DNA of 64,000 bases from Dipteris shenzhenensis (taxonomy: Eukaryota > Polypodiophyta > Polypodiopsida > Gleicheniales), in assembly GCA_047967505.1 (NCBI GenBank), contig CM106538.1. One strand, written 5' to 3'. The notes beneath the pieces were generated by a model. That model did no database searches and was not told the origin of the DNA. It was given only the letters and a program-made list of their open reading frames with translations. Each line of letters begins with the position of its first letter. Positions within the stretch are counted from its first letter, which is position 1. Of the stretch, positions 1 to 11,720 are shown piece by piece. Made by a program: the position numbers and the translations under genes.

Positions 1-520
1 TCATACGTCTTCTCGACTCCTAGATGTCCTACACATGGGCTAACATGGCATTGTTATCATGGCACTGTTAAATGACTCTCTGCCTGAGATCCTTCTGATT
101 AGGTACTACTACCTTGCCATTTCTTTTCAGCATACCATCCCTTATGGTATATCTTGTATAAGTTTGGCCTTTTCTGGATGCTAGGCCACCCTATTCCCCG
201 GGTTTGAGCATATGAGCCTTAGGCCAAAGGCTCTAAACGAACTCATCCACCTTTTGAGTTTCTCTAATCTCGGCCATTAAAGCACTCTCTAATACCGTGA
301 AACTCATATTATGCATAATGTGTGACAACACATCAGCAACTTTATTATCCTTCTCTCTTCGGTACCGAATCGTCATATTAAACTCCAGCATGAGTTCTGC
401 TCACCTAGCTTGGCGGTCTCTCAAGTTAGGTTGTTTACAGAAATGTTTCAGAGTATCATGATCAACATCAACATAAAACTATGATCCATACAAATAATGT
501 CTCCATGTTTTCAAAGCATG
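1..520 (-). mobile_element. Ty3/gypsy fragment, RNase H to integrase zinc-binding region
   Basis: Read on the minus strand this segment matches 60770-61254 of the gypsy element near the right end of the window almost base for base, with scattered changes. It covers the end of RNase H and the start of integrase. It has no intact reading frame of useful length. The match stops at about 520, where the strand of homology flips. It is cut by the left edge of the window. Dead fragment. Confidence 0.85.
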
Positions 521-1560
521 GGGAGTATCTCACAGCCTAGTGGCCAAGCCAAGCAAGCGAAGCCAATTGAGACTCCTTCTAAACCAAGTACCACCATTGG
601 AGTGAAGAAAAGTAGCACCAATGGCAGCCCAAGCTTGGTGAAAATCTTCTTTGACCCCAAAGCAAAAAGAGAAAGCGAAGAAAGAAGGTTTGTGTTTTTG
701 ATGCCTTTAGCCTCATCAGTGGAAAGATTGTCCATGAAACAAGGATTGTCGGATGGCTGAGATGGTGATCTCAGAATGCGACGTGGAGATCCAAAGCAGA
801 CCAGATGCAGATTTAGCTAGTAAGATCTTCTCAGAGGTCAGTACCTGTTTTGTTATGCGTATCTGTTGCTAAGCTAGTAAACAGTGCACCTAATAATATC
901 CTATCAAAGTCCACAGCAATGCGATATACAGCCTTTAACGATACCGATTTGATTAAGATGAAGGGGTAAGTAGCCAATCATGATGTCATTGTGTTGTTTG
1001 ACTTAACGCACAATGTAATTAACTCCAAGCTTGTAAAGAAGCTCAAATTAAAGACTAGCCCATCTGACTATGCATACATAGTCAGGATGGCAGACGGAAG
1101 TTCAACTGAAGTATGGGACCAAAGGGTTACACAGTTGGAACTTCAAATTTAGGACTTGCGGAGAAGCTTGATTTTGAAATGACAAAGCTTGCTCATGCAA
1201 ACATAGCCCTGGGTAAGGCTTGGCATTTTTTTAAGAATCCACATTTACCAGTTCAAGATAAATGCTGTGATGAATCTCTTAGGAGGTGAAAAGGATATAC
1301 CTCAAGGACCGTTGGTTTTCATAATGGAAGTTCTTAAAACTCAAGAAGAGTTTTTGTTTCTTTGTACAGCATTGGTAGAGCCGATTGATGATCCTTTGGC
1401 TAGCACTAATGTTACCCAAGATGGGGAGATGGCCAAGTTGGCTTATCAAATAGCAGCGGAGTTCTCTGACTGCTTATTGATCTTATGGGTTACCTCTAGA
1501 GCGGAACATTCAGCATAAGATTGAATTAATCCCGAGGGCAAAACCTGTAAATAGACCTCC
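520..1560 (+). mobile_element. Ty3/gypsy fragment, gag C-terminus to protease/RT linker
   Basis: This stretch is collinear with 58700-59760 of the right-hand gypsy element. It includes the end of gag, the aspartic protease region (the DSA-type motif is damaged) and the linker before reverse transcriptase. Homology breaks at about 1561. Short open frames at 497-760 and 1267-1518 are leftovers of the polyprotein with stops between them. With 1-520 it forms an inverted rearrangement of one element family. Confidence 0.85.
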
Positions 1561-1854
1561 GTCTCATGTGTCCTGCACAGGAACACCGCCATAGTTTGAC
1601 GTGTAATTCTTCACCCGCTACAAGAATGTCTCATTGCCCTAATCCGCGTCATCCACTCCAACAGACAAGCTCTGTCAACAAATACCAATACCCAGCAATC
1701 CTCAACCGGCACTCTAATACCAAATGAAACGCTCAAACCCTCTTTCTTGAAAAGCAAGAGTGATGGCACGTTCATAACCTCCCAACCTACCTCTGTATCA
1801 GCATGTTCACAAGATGAAACAAAAAATCGTATGCTAATCCACAAAGCCCCAATT
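1561..1854. other. Unassigned spacer between gypsy pieces
   Basis: I see no supported gene here. The minus-strand frame at 1611-1844 has no family resemblance. It lies between the broken gypsy fragment and the LTR-like segment, so it is probably transposon-derived. Confidence 0.4.
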
Positions 1855-2900
1855 CCCTCGATGGATCTAGTCTACCACATATCATCATTCTAGGGTATCT
1901 CTTAAATGCATCTTTTATCCAAATCTTGGGAGTACATTAAATTCATTTGTCCCTAGGCACATTTACACATTTAATGCATTTAAGACCCATAGCCTTAGAC
2001 CCATCTAGTCCGTGCCATATCACCCTCATCAAGGGCCTTGACATTGATTCCTTTGACCATTTACATGAAGCGCCAATACGACAATTGATCCTCTAAAGGA
2101 AAATCTCCATTGATCCCTCCGACGTCATGTTATCTCAACTTGAGCATAACACTCCTCTATGGCCGTAGCAACTAAGGGTGACCATAATGCTGGTATGCAT
2201 GCACAGGAGATTGGGGCTCTACATGGATAGTGTCACAAGCATCCACACGCCCGTGGCCATGCTAGCTAGTGCCAGCGCACACAACCAAGTCAACGGCCAC
2301 GTAGACGTCCGTACAACCATTTGGGCAACCTTGCGCAATCATCAATCAGCACACAATCAACATGCAGTCAGCACCATGTCATTGCAGGTCAAAAAGTGCA
2401 GAGTTGACTTTTTGGTCAAAAGTCAATGCATTGACTTTTTGTCATCGTTGACTTTTTGTCCGACCGGTCAATGGTCTACGGTGACCAGCCAACCAGGTCA
2501 ACGGTCGGCGTTGACCAAGTCGGCCAGGCTGACCTATCAGCCTATAAAAGGGCAGCCTTTGGCCCTCATTCTTCATCCACTCCTCAGGCCTTCAAGCCTT
2601 CAAAGCAGCAGAGTCAAGCCTCCCCGCAACAGACCAGCAGGGTAGCCTCAGCCTCTTTAGGGATCTAGTGAGGATTCACCTCCTCTAGGTAGTCTAGTCT
2701 TCTAGTTTTGCAGTGAGGGTTTTCAGCCCCTCCATACAGGTGTATTCAGCACTTTGGGCATTCATTATTCAGATGTATCTATTTCCTCTTCGGAGGTCCA
2801 CTACATTCTCTCTCTGATTCTCTCACATCCACAGCTCACTTTGTGTATTAAGTGCATCATCTTGTAGTTGCAATTAGTATTGGGCAAGAGAGAGAGTGAG
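1855..2900 (+). mobile_element. LTR-like segment with TTGAC/GGTC-rich promoter and TATA box
   Basis: Positions 1855-2180 match the reverse complement of 49380-49730, which abuts a retrotransposon primer-binding-like site, so this is the same LTR family. Positions 2380-2530 hold many TTGAC/GGTCAA and GGTCGGC motifs, followed by a TATA box (CCTATAAAAGGG, 2541-2552). A CT-rich leader follows. The ends are not clear: I cannot name a TG/CA boundary or a target duplication. The open frames at 2178-2668 look like chance frames through the repeats. Confidence 0.55.
2380..2552 (+). promoter_or_regulatory. Putative LTR promoter: TTGAC cluster plus TATA
   Basis: Repeated TTGAC and GTCAA half-sites (the W-box core bound by WRKY factors) crowd about 150 bp upstream of CCTATAAAAGGG. 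TTGAC pairs of this density are unlikely by chance. That WRKY proteins act here is inference. Confidence 0.45.
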
Positions 2901-3025
2901 GATAGTCTATCTCCCGCTACAGATAGACTTCTCCCCTTGATGCGCCGTTTCTCCCACTTAGGTGTCACAAGGTTAACCAGGTCACACGCGAGGACGTCCT
3001 GAAGCTACACACATTCCGGACCTGA

Positions 3026-3439
3026 TTGGAAACAAGTGAACTCACAGAAATCACTGCCTACGTATTTCTGACAAGGGTTTTATTGATCCTCCTGGATATA
3101 TTCAGATTCACCTTTCCCATAGGATCTCTATTGGGCAATTCCAGATTCTTCACACGATTTCGCATTGAGAGTGAAAGAGTTGAGGGAGTACCTAGGGAGA
3201 GGCACATATGCAATATGTGTGAGCTCCAAGAGATTCAGTCAGAGGAGCATTTCATCTTCAGGGGTCTAGTATACCGCGAGATTCAAGGCCGCTTTTATTG
3301 TCTCTTCAGAGACAGCTTCGGGCTACTCTCCTACTTCCACGCCTTTCAAGACCAGAGATGTTTGGTTGCCTTCATCCATGAGGCATTTGATATCCAGAGC
3401 GCTTACTCAGATCACAGAGACAGGGACAAGGCGCACTAG
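3026..3439 (+). mobile_element. LINE C-terminal fragment (zf-RVT-like)
   Basis: The translated frame contains a C-x2-C followed by a glutamate-rich stretch and HF, then an R/Y-rich segment. This is the layout of the zinc-binding tail at the C-terminus of plant LINE reverse transcriptases. The final cysteine of the usual C-x2-C...H...C set is replaced. The upstream reverse transcriptase is absent, so this is a relic. A decayed host gene is less likely. Confidence 0.5.
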
Positions 3440-4082
3440 TAGACCCTTCTCAGAGCATGGTCACATAGTTTTTCCAGCCAGACCACACATGTTATCACCC
3501 TGTAGGCCTCTGACACAGGCAGGACCCGGAGCCAACGACACAACATACCCAAGAACGCGTAGATCACACTTGGAGACATCCCTTCCATGTTCAAGGGTTG
3601 GGATGCGACCGACTCGGGTCACCATAGCCCTAGTCCAACGCAGAGCCTTTGCCAGAAGACCACACCGAGTAGCGCCCACAGATAGCCGACAGTACTCTAT
3701 CTCTGACTTTATTCTACCACTGTCACACCAAGCACTGGGTCCTTCGTGATATTGGGCTAAAGTTGGGTTTGTACTTTGATGATATATGATGATAGTGGTG
3801 ATGGGGATGGTCATATTGACATTATGTTATGACTTTGTACTCATGTTCTTATGGCTATGTAGCATCTAGCGTGTAGTATGGGTGTTGATGCTCTTATGGC
3901 TATGTAGCATGTAGTATGGGTGTTGATGTTGGTTTAGTAGCTCCACCCTTTCAACTTGTTTGTATCTAGTTTCTCACAGTCTCATAGACCCATTGGTCTT
4001 CCAAAGACTTTGATAAGCTTTCTTTCTTTCTTTCTTTCTCTACCTTACTCGTGTTAAAGGCTTTGGATTTTGAGATCATTGT
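3440..4082. other. Non-coding stretch with a short tandem duplication
   Basis: No supported gene. A roughly 45-bp unit containing TCTTATGGCTATGTAGCAT and TAGTATGGGTGTTGATG occurs twice at about 3850-3930. A (TTTC)n tract lies at 4018-4039. The frames on both strands at 3366-3814 overlap each other and show no family features. Confidence 0.4.
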
Positions 4083-4225
4083 TTAAACTGCTATCTTACA
4101 AGAAGGATAAGTGCCAAGGTGTATAGAGTAAAGTGTCATAGCAAAGATATTTGAATGCCACCACGGTTTGCAGAATAGAATGCTATAACGAAGATGTGGA
4201 AACCAAAACAGGAGAGAGAACTTAC

Positions 4226-4875
4226 TTGACTTAAATACACGATGCCTGCTTGTTGAGGAACTAGCAAACGTAAGTTGGCTGAACACTTGGCAGCAGAATC
4301 CAAACCATAATTGGAATCATTTAAGTGGTCGCTCAGTAAATCCGGAAAACGAAATACAAGGTCAGCCATACGAGGCAATACACTGCCGAAGAACTCCTTC
4401 GAAGTTGCACGTGAAATGAGCTGGAACAGACAAATGGAGTTCATTAAGATGTACTAGCATTCATGCGGAGTAAAATTCAAAGACCGTGTGAATGTGCCTT
4501 CGATGCAATTGTCAAATGAAAATGGAAGTGCAGAAATCAGAACGTGCTAGAATGCTTCCTGGAGCAATGACATCCAAAAAAACCACAGAGCAAACAGGGG
4601 CGATGATTCACGTCGTCAAAGAACAAGGTAAAGCCTTCCAAAGCGGCAAAACCCAAAGGCGGGAGGCCGCTCTGCTCGCGGAAATCATTGATGGCATCGC
4701 AAAGCGCCTCAGCGTCGCTAACTTCGCTGAATTCAGGGCCACGAACGAGACCCTTGAAAGCGTAACCAAGCCCGGGAGGCCACTGCCAAGAACCAGAATC
4801 TGACTTGCAGAACGGGGGAAGATATGGAAGGATCGAAGAGCTGGTACCCGATGGGGATGCTACCATGCCTTCCAT
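4226..4875 (-). CDS. PARG: Poly(ADP-ribose) glycohydrolase, first two exons
   Basis: PARG removes poly(ADP-ribose) chains from proteins in the nucleus. Exon 1 (4875-4612) starts with ATG at 4875 and carries the plant PARG N-terminal signature SILPYLPPF followed by a WPPGLGYAFKG segment; it ends in FDD at a GT donor. Exon 2 (4420-4226) follows a TTGTCTGTTCCAG acceptor in phase 0 and encodes FFGSVLPRMADLVFRFPDLL and PQQAGIVYLSQ, both typical of the PARG accessory domain, then a perfect GTAAGT donor. Two in-frame ATGs lie upstream (4962, 4950); 4875 is chosen because family similarity begins there. The catalytic macro-like domain (GGG...QEE) is not found between 1 and 4225, which holds transposon debris. 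The gene either continues beyond the window after a long intron or is a truncated copy. Both visible exons are open with clean splice sites. Confidence 0.85.
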
Positions 4876-5880
4876 CTCCAAAAAATTCTTGGTGCCAAAT
4901 TCCCACGATCTGCTAAACAACTTTGTCGGAATCAGCAGCCGGGTCACCATCAACCGTACCATGCGCAATAGGTGGGACGACTTTCCTCAAGGAAACTCTA
5001 GGAAAATCGTTGGACTGTCAAGGTGTAGGGAAGGGCCACAAGAGGCCAGAGATGGACGGTCAGGATTTCATCCTGGTCGAATTTTTAATTGTGAAGCTAA
5101 CATTAGTGTGAGTTACCTTAATTGTGGGGGGGTAACCGCAAAGAGATTGAATTCTGTCTCTGAAACTACCCGCTATCACTTGCTATGCTCGGAATAGTTT
5201 TGTCGAACACTACATGTTAATCGGCTAGTCTACACAAGCTTTATAGAGAACTTTATTCATCAAACCAATTACAATTTTTAAAAAATCGGACTGCATCGTC
5301 AAATCTGCCCCCTATCAATTGATAACCAAAAATTGATAATGGTCATCAACAACACCAATGAAATCAACTTCTAGTCCACCGGCGGTTGGTTGCCAACTTC
5401 ACCAATTTCCTCCCTAGTCATCGATTCCCTATTTCTTCGACGACTTTACCATCAATGTCCTCAGTGGTATCAGCCACCATGCCCTCATGAGTCGATGCCA
5501 CTTTTCCCAAGCTCTTAGGTCACTATCCATGCCCTAAAAATTGGTCACACCTCTACATGTTGCTACCAATTATGGGCCCTCAATACTCATAAAAGCCCAA
5601 CATCAAACATTCAACAAAATGAAAGTGGCACTTTCACCTTTAGCATAAATTTATTTGAAGACTCGACACCCAAACTTCTTTCAAGATGGGTAAGCCTAGA
5701 TTTAACCATGGAGTAAGTTGGAGAATGCCTAAGAAAACAAAGGACAACAAGGTGGCGGTATAATAACAGGTTGAGCATTGGTATGCAAGTTATAGAATTA
5801 GTTGATCCTAGGTTTAGCATTTTATTGTCTCATCTTCAAAGCTCTTCATTTGGAACAAGGTTTACCGATGCCGAAATAAT
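4876..5880. other. Upstream region of the PARG exons
   Basis: This includes the presumed 5' UTR and promoter side of the minus-strand PARG exons. No clear TATA box or second gene is visible. The plus-strand frames at 4492-5197 are antisense to PARG exon 1 or have no family features. Confidence 0.35.
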
Positions 5881-5919
5881 ATTTTCTTCCTTGACTAGTG
5901 ATATAGAAATAATACATGA

Positions 5920-6210
5920 TTAGATCGTTATGATCTACATATGCATGGTAAAGGGAATAGGTTTACTTCCAAAGTTGTATTTTCTTCTTCCACTAGTAAA
6001 GGTATGTTCTTAGACTGGTATAGAAACAATATATGATTAGATCAGTTATTGTTTACAAATTCAAAGTAAAAGGAATAGGTTGAGGATTTACACATGCATG
6101 GTAAAGGGAATAGGTTTACCTAAACACTAGCCATATATGATTAGATCATTTATTGTTTACAAATGTAAAGTAAAGGGAATAGGCTTAGGATTACACATGC
6201 ATGGTAAAGG
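5920..6210. repeat. Degenerate tandem repeat, about 110-bp unit
   Basis: Three imperfect copies share TGATTAGATC, TTATTGTTTACAAAT, AAAGTAAAGGGAATAGG and ACACATGCATGGTAAAGG. Copy boundaries are blurred by small deletions. No coding potential. Confidence 0.6.
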
Positions 6211-6950
6211 AATTACAAGTTTTGTCACTATTAGTATGAAACATATAATTTACATGAGATTAATGTTAGCATGCTTACATGGAGTCTAGCTTGATATTGG
6301 GTCTTGTTGTTGGCCACCATCTTAGCCAACTGCAATGGAGGAAACACTTTGGCCATCTACAATAAAAGAAACATTGTTAGAACAATTCCATTCTAATTCA
6401 ATGCTAAAGCTAAAAATATAAACTTATCACTAAAGTATCTCCTTGAAATAGCACTCTTTTAAAGTCACTTTGCAAAGAGCTAGAAAAACATGTAAATAAA
6501 TCAGAGCATGAATTATTTATTTCCAAAACTTATAATAAGGAAGGATTCTATGTAGTAAAATGTCCCAAACAATGTTGACCTTGAACCATCTTCTTGTGCT
6601 GTGGCCAAAAAAAAAAAACGACAATGTGCATGGCCTCGATCCCTTTATCTCTTGTAAAAAAGCTTGTGCGGCTCATGGTGGCTTGCTTTGATGTGAATGT
6701 CATTGTGTTAGTGCTACTCTAGTATACAAGTACATAAGTAAAATTTTACCCAGATAGTGGTATGCATGCATTATCACATTAGTTACATGAGGCATCCTTA
6801 TGCATCTAATTGTTTGTTACTAGATTTTTCCCTTTCGTGCCATTTTCTGTTCAATCATATGTCGTGGTGTATGAGACTTTACACTTGATATGGGTCTACT
6901 CATCTAGTTTTAGCATCTAAATAGAATTAAGTGATGATAAGCCATATATA

Positions 6951-6992
<42 letters not shown>

Positions 6993-7395
6993 TAATTTCT
7001 ATTGTGAAGAAAGGATTATGGCTTTTAGGTACAATCTCTAATGGGATTTTCTCCTAAAGATCAAAGATTTTAGCCCAACCAAACTCTAACAACATTAAAA
7101 GACTACACATGGAGTACGATAGCAACAATTTTTCGAAACACTTGAAGTGCATGTTCTACCATTAATATAGACCACAACTGAACAGCTGTACTTTTAAGCA
7201 AATTTTAAAATAAAATGAGTCAATAAAGGAGTCACAATAGATATGTCAAAAAGTGGCATGAATAACCACTCAATTTGCATCATTTTGTGATATTTTTTAA
7301 AATACAAGCATTGGAAATCCGTACCATTTTTTATTTTTTGAAATGCATCATTATGCTATGCATTCAATGAAGTTTTTATCCCTTCCCTCGGCACA
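6211..7395. other. AT-rich intergenic spacer
   Basis: No gene is supported. A (TA)n microsatellite lies at 6955-6989, preceded by (TG)n. The stretch ends at the left terminal inverted repeat of the 16-kb transposon. Confidence 0.5.
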
Positions 7396-7425
7396 CATTA
7401 GGAAAAAAGGGAACTCGTTTTGGGG
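7396..7425 (+). repeat. Left terminal inverted repeat of the 16-kb transposon
   Basis: CATTAGGAAAAAAGGGAACT followed by CGTTTTGGGGCC. It pairs with 23340-23369. Just inside, CCACCAATCACAAGAGGGCC matches the inverted right end of the 741-bp element, so homology goes beyond the repeat itself. Confidence 0.85.
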
Positions 7426-7871
7426 CCTTTTGGCCAAAATGAAAAATCCCTCTCCACCAATCACAAGAGGGCCAATGTAACATTCAGAAAATAGAGGAAA
7501 TACAAAATAGTTTCACATAATAAGTGAAAGAGACAAAACTTTATGGAGGTACAATTGTATAAACCTTACAAGGAGTCATATCACGGACTCAAATATGATT
7601 TCCCTCCTAAACAAGTTTTCCCGCGTGTACAAATCAAAGATTCAAATGTGCTTTATTGAGTCTAGGATTGGGCCTATCTTTCCCCCCAGTTCTTCTACTC
7701 ACACCTTTCCATCCATGGCAATAGGCACCCCAAGGCATCTTTCTTGCCTAAACGGGCTTTGTTGCTTGCATTCCTACTTTTCCTCCTAGTTCTCTCACTT
7801 GCATTTCACCCATTTGCAAGTTTGGTTATCTTTCACGAATCATCCATGGCAACAGGCATCCCAATCCAAAG

Positions 7872-9465
7872 CAGTGTGTAACTCATAATGCAGAAGACCA
7901 AGACATAGAGGTGAGAGCTATTTCTTTGCGACCTACAACATGCATATCATCTATAGAGTTTGCCAATAGGACACCGTCGAATAATATATTTCTAGCCTCT
8001 TGGAAAAGCAAGGTCAAAGATTTCAAAACAATAGATGGTAAGAAGGGTATTAAGGAAATACTAGTTGAGCATTTACATATGCACAATAAACTTGTGCGGC
8101 ATGATTATCCATATTATCTTCCACGGCACAGGCCCAATTGTGACTTTTTACCCTTTCAATTTCGGAATGGTAATTTCAAACATTGCTATTTTCTACGTAA
8201 ACTAAAATGTGTTTTGGTTTTTAGATTTGTATCCGTCATCATATGAAGAATGGCAACCGGTGGAGTGCATTTTGGGATTCTTGGATGTCTTGCATGGAGC
8301 AATAGGAGAATTACAATATCAAGGTAGATTTGCAACTCAATTAGCACAGATGTGTATCTTCTTCTATGACCATTTTTATGAATTGTTGGACAAAGCAAAC
8401 ACTCACGGTGTGTTGAGGAAACAAGATTTCCTGCCATGGAATACGATAGATTGGCCAGTGCCCCCTAGTAGTGTGACAGAGGCATATAGGGCTAAGCTAT
8501 TCGCAAAAGTTCAACTATCTTTACGTAAAGGCATTGCTACAAGAATTGTAAAACATGCCAATCATTGTTTTGTTGGCCTGTTTAACAAGTATCCATTCAA
8601 GTTGTGCAAAACAATGCTCACCTACAAAGCAATTGGAAATGAAGAGAACCTTAACTTCTTGGATGATGGTTGGGATAAATCAATATTGAACAAGGTCTAC
8701 TATGAGGTGGTGCCAAGTATGGTTACCATTAAGTATATGATTGCAAGCCATAATTTTATATTTTCTTTTTACTATACAAACGCAGTAAGTTCATTACGGG
8801 ATAAATTAGTTCCAATCGACAAGAGCTTAACTTGTTTGGCCTTGAAAAAAAGTATTGGAGATCAAGGTCTATGAAGATGGAAATTTTTGTAAGTGTAATC
8901 TCAATAGAACAGTGTTGTATGCTAGCCCAATTGTGCCGTGACATTCATGTGGAGACAGAGGACAGTATTTTGAAAGAATTCTCGTTCATTATCAACAACA
9001 ACAAGGTGCATAGAATGTTTTCAAATCGGTTCTTTGTTATTTTCATTTGTTATATTTACATGATTCATTCATTGTCTTCATTTGTTACTAACAAAACATT
9101 ACAACAGCTATTGCATAGGAGAGAGAGCACAATTCAATGCAAAAGCATCACTAGAGAGACTGTTTACATTACTTCTCAATAACAATGTATAGGATTTCGC
9201 ATGATTTTTGTACCTGTATAGTACTTCTCAATGACTTAGTGACCAACAGCCACACTGATCTTAGTGATTGTGTACAATGTAGATATCTACCACAGTCCAA
9301 CTCATAGAGAAGGCTGAACCTCATTCGCAAGCTACTGCTTTTCTGGATCTTGTTCTGAATGCAATTTTTATTGCTAGCGGCGGTGGAGACCTTCAGCTTT
9401 TGCTATACCTGGACACTCCTCAAGAGGACTCTGATGTAGCTGGAGCATGTGATGAACCTGAATGA
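7872..9465 (+). pseudogene. Unknown transposon gene (ORF-alpha), multi-exon
   Basis: I do not recognise this protein. Coding sequence runs from about 7872 to 8170, then an intron (donor G|GTAATTTC, acceptor TTTTTAG at 8225) joins codons as RND-LYPSSYEEW. The second exon (8226 to about 8719) is open for about 165 codons: aliphatic and aromatic-rich, mostly helical in character, no clear metal-binding set. Further coding blocks follow at about 8788-9005 (one in-frame TAA) and from 9109; a final exon starts after TACAATGTAG (about 9291) and ends at TGA 9463-9465 with an acidic tail (TPQEDSDVAGACDEPE). The true start lies upstream of 7872 and is not identified. It sits just inside the left end of the transposon and reads inward. 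In such elements this position often holds an accessory protein; function unknown. Confidence 0.5.
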
Positions 9466-10190
9466 TCCTCTATCTTCTCCTCGTGCACTTGCTCCTCCTG
9501 TACCATTTTCTCCTTTAACTTCTGCTCCAACATCTCATCGTTATCTCTTCTTGAGCTATTCAAGAAGCAACTAGAGAACCTTTGCTACTAGTCTAGCTCT
9601 GCTGTACTCTCTATTATTGGGGAAACATACTAGAGAAGCTATGCTACTAGTTTAGCTCTAAAGATGTATACATACTTTGAGTTGTAACATTCCTCCTTCA
9701 GTTGTAAAAAACAGTAATGCAAAATTTTTTTTGTAATCCTATATGAAACTTTTGTACATTAATTATTCATAATGGAAAGCTTATGGTTTTTACAAGTGGT
9801 AAGGTCTTGATCTTTGTTAATTTTATTGATTTTCCATATGTTATCTTTAAAGCCTTGTAAGAAGGTACCCTTGATTCTTGATTTGAATTCAATATTTCTA
9901 CCATAGACTAATGCTACATGTTATACGCACTACAAATAAGAGAAATAATGATTCTATGTAAAGAAATCTTTGAGATAAATCAAAACTCATATAACATGTC
10001 AATTGTATTGATACAAAAACTAGTGATACATAAAGCATAGACATCCCAAATAGGATTGTTGAGATAAATAAAAACTCATATTACAGGTATTGTATCAATA
10101 TAACACTTTAGTAACCCTCCTAACACACATACATCAGCAACCGGACTAGAGGAGGACATACACAATCAACCTAAAATCGAGGGAGGGTAT
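9466..10190. other. Transposon interior without visible gene
   Basis: AT-rich sequence downstream of ORF-alpha. Short direct repeats flank 9920-10110 (TGAGATAAATCAAAACTCATAT occurs twice with changes). No open frame of interest. Confidence 0.4.
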
Positions 10191-10194
10191 GGGG

Positions 10195-10285
10195 AAGGGA
10201 TAGGTCATAGTGGTTGCATTAAACTGGCCGTAATCTACACAACCATGCATCTTCTTGTTCTTCTTGGAAACAATGATGATTAGAG
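10195..10285 (-). mobile_element. Short Ty3/gypsy reverse transcriptase remnant
   Basis: The minus strand reads SKKNKKMHGCVDYGQFNATT, a damaged form of the KKxGxxRxCVDYRxLN motif of gypsy reverse transcriptase. Only about 90 bp are recognisable. Confidence 0.5.
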
Positions 10286-10444
10286 AGGTCCACATGGCTC
10301 GATTAATGAAATATAGGAAGCCACTTGCAAGCTTGTGAATTTCTTCATCAAGCTGCTGTGAAGGAGGATGCTAATCAAGCTGAGGCTACTCATCAAGCTG
10401 ATGTGGATCCTCTGTATGTCGATGATGGGCCTCCATGTGCTATA

Positions 10445-11270
10445 TGGGATTTATGAGAAGTGACCCCCCCAAGTAGCCATCCAACAAGAAATTTTGGGGA
10501 AGGGTCTAGAAACCGCAGTGCCACATCATTTCCATGTTTCAAAATTCATCTCTAACTCAAATTTTACAGTCAAATAATTCTTTTTATCTCTTAATCTGCA
10601 TTATCCAACGTTTCTCTCTTGGTGGGTTCACTATGTGTTAATCCTCCATATCACATGCATTGAAGGAATAATTTAAAGTCCCTTATCTGTGAATTTTTCA
10701 TGGATAAAATGGCACACGTTTTCTTTTCAATCTATAAATACCTCTTTTAAATGGTACCCTTTTGTATGTAAAAAATGTGTTAATAATCTAGATATCCCTT
10801 CTATTAAATCCAAGTGTTATGTTAATATGTTTATAAGTGACCCCCTAATGGGTCTTTAAGCTCCTTATGCAACTTCAATCAAACCCTCCATTATTTTCAA
10901 TTCATGATAAATGCCTATACTAAATCCCATGTTTGATAGTCGTGCAACAAGCAATTTTCAAAAAGGGTCTAGAAGCCACAATATAACACAAGAAGGGTCT
11001 AGAAGCCACAATATAACACATTTCTATGTTTCAAAATTTATTTTCTAGTCCAAATTTTATTGTCAACTATTCTTCTTAGCACTTAATCTTGCATTATCCA
11101 TAGTTTCTCTCAGCTTCTTATGCCAGTTCAATTTAGAAACTTCATTATTTGCCATACATATGGACTCCTACTCTAAATTCCATGTTTTATAGCTATCCAA
11201 CAACAATAAAATTTTTAGAAGGGTCTAGAAACCAAAATGCCAAATCATTTCCATATTAAAGTATTGTCTT
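10445..11270. repeat. Three diverged tandem repeats, about 260-390 bp
   Basis: Each copy contains CATCCAACAA, AAGGGTCTAGAAACC, ATCATTTCCAT, TTTCAAAATT, a TTTTA-GTCAA segment, ATTATCC, and TTTCTCTC; copies begin near 10465, 10935 and 11195, with later parts missing in the last. Inside the second copy the 28-bp segment starting AAGGGTCTAGAAGCC is itself duplicated (about 10955-11010). No coding potential. Confidence 0.55.
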
Positions 11271-11720
11271 TCATTAAACAAATGCATTGTATTATAACTT
11301 GATGGCCCTTACGTTGTGCATTGCTTGTGGCATTGGAAATTTGACCACTATACTACAGGTCTATTGGTATAATGGCCTTTGGCCCATCTTGCAAGAGAGC
11401 ATAGTTGACTTCTCCTCGAGGATTTTCTAGTAATAGATGTCAATAATGACTTCCTCCCCACTAGTAATGTATCCCATCCATCTACTGATGCCTCTCATAG
11501 CTTGTTTTGGTATTCTCACACATCACTGCATAGTATTCTGTGTTTTTCATGTTATCCTCAATTGCATGAATTGTGAAGCTATCTCCCACCCATGGCTACA
11601 ACATAACCAAGCATGGTGGTTCATGGAATGCATCAAAGATCTCTAACATGAAGCTTTATCGGTGTAATAATTGTACTAGAATGCTTTGGGAGAGTCCTCA
11701 GCTATGATGGTTTCCTCACC
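11271..11720. other. Spacer downstream of the H3-Ulp1 gene
   Basis: No supported gene. The plus-strand frame 11437-11646 shows no family features and includes a copy of an integrase-like word only by chance. Confidence 0.3.
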
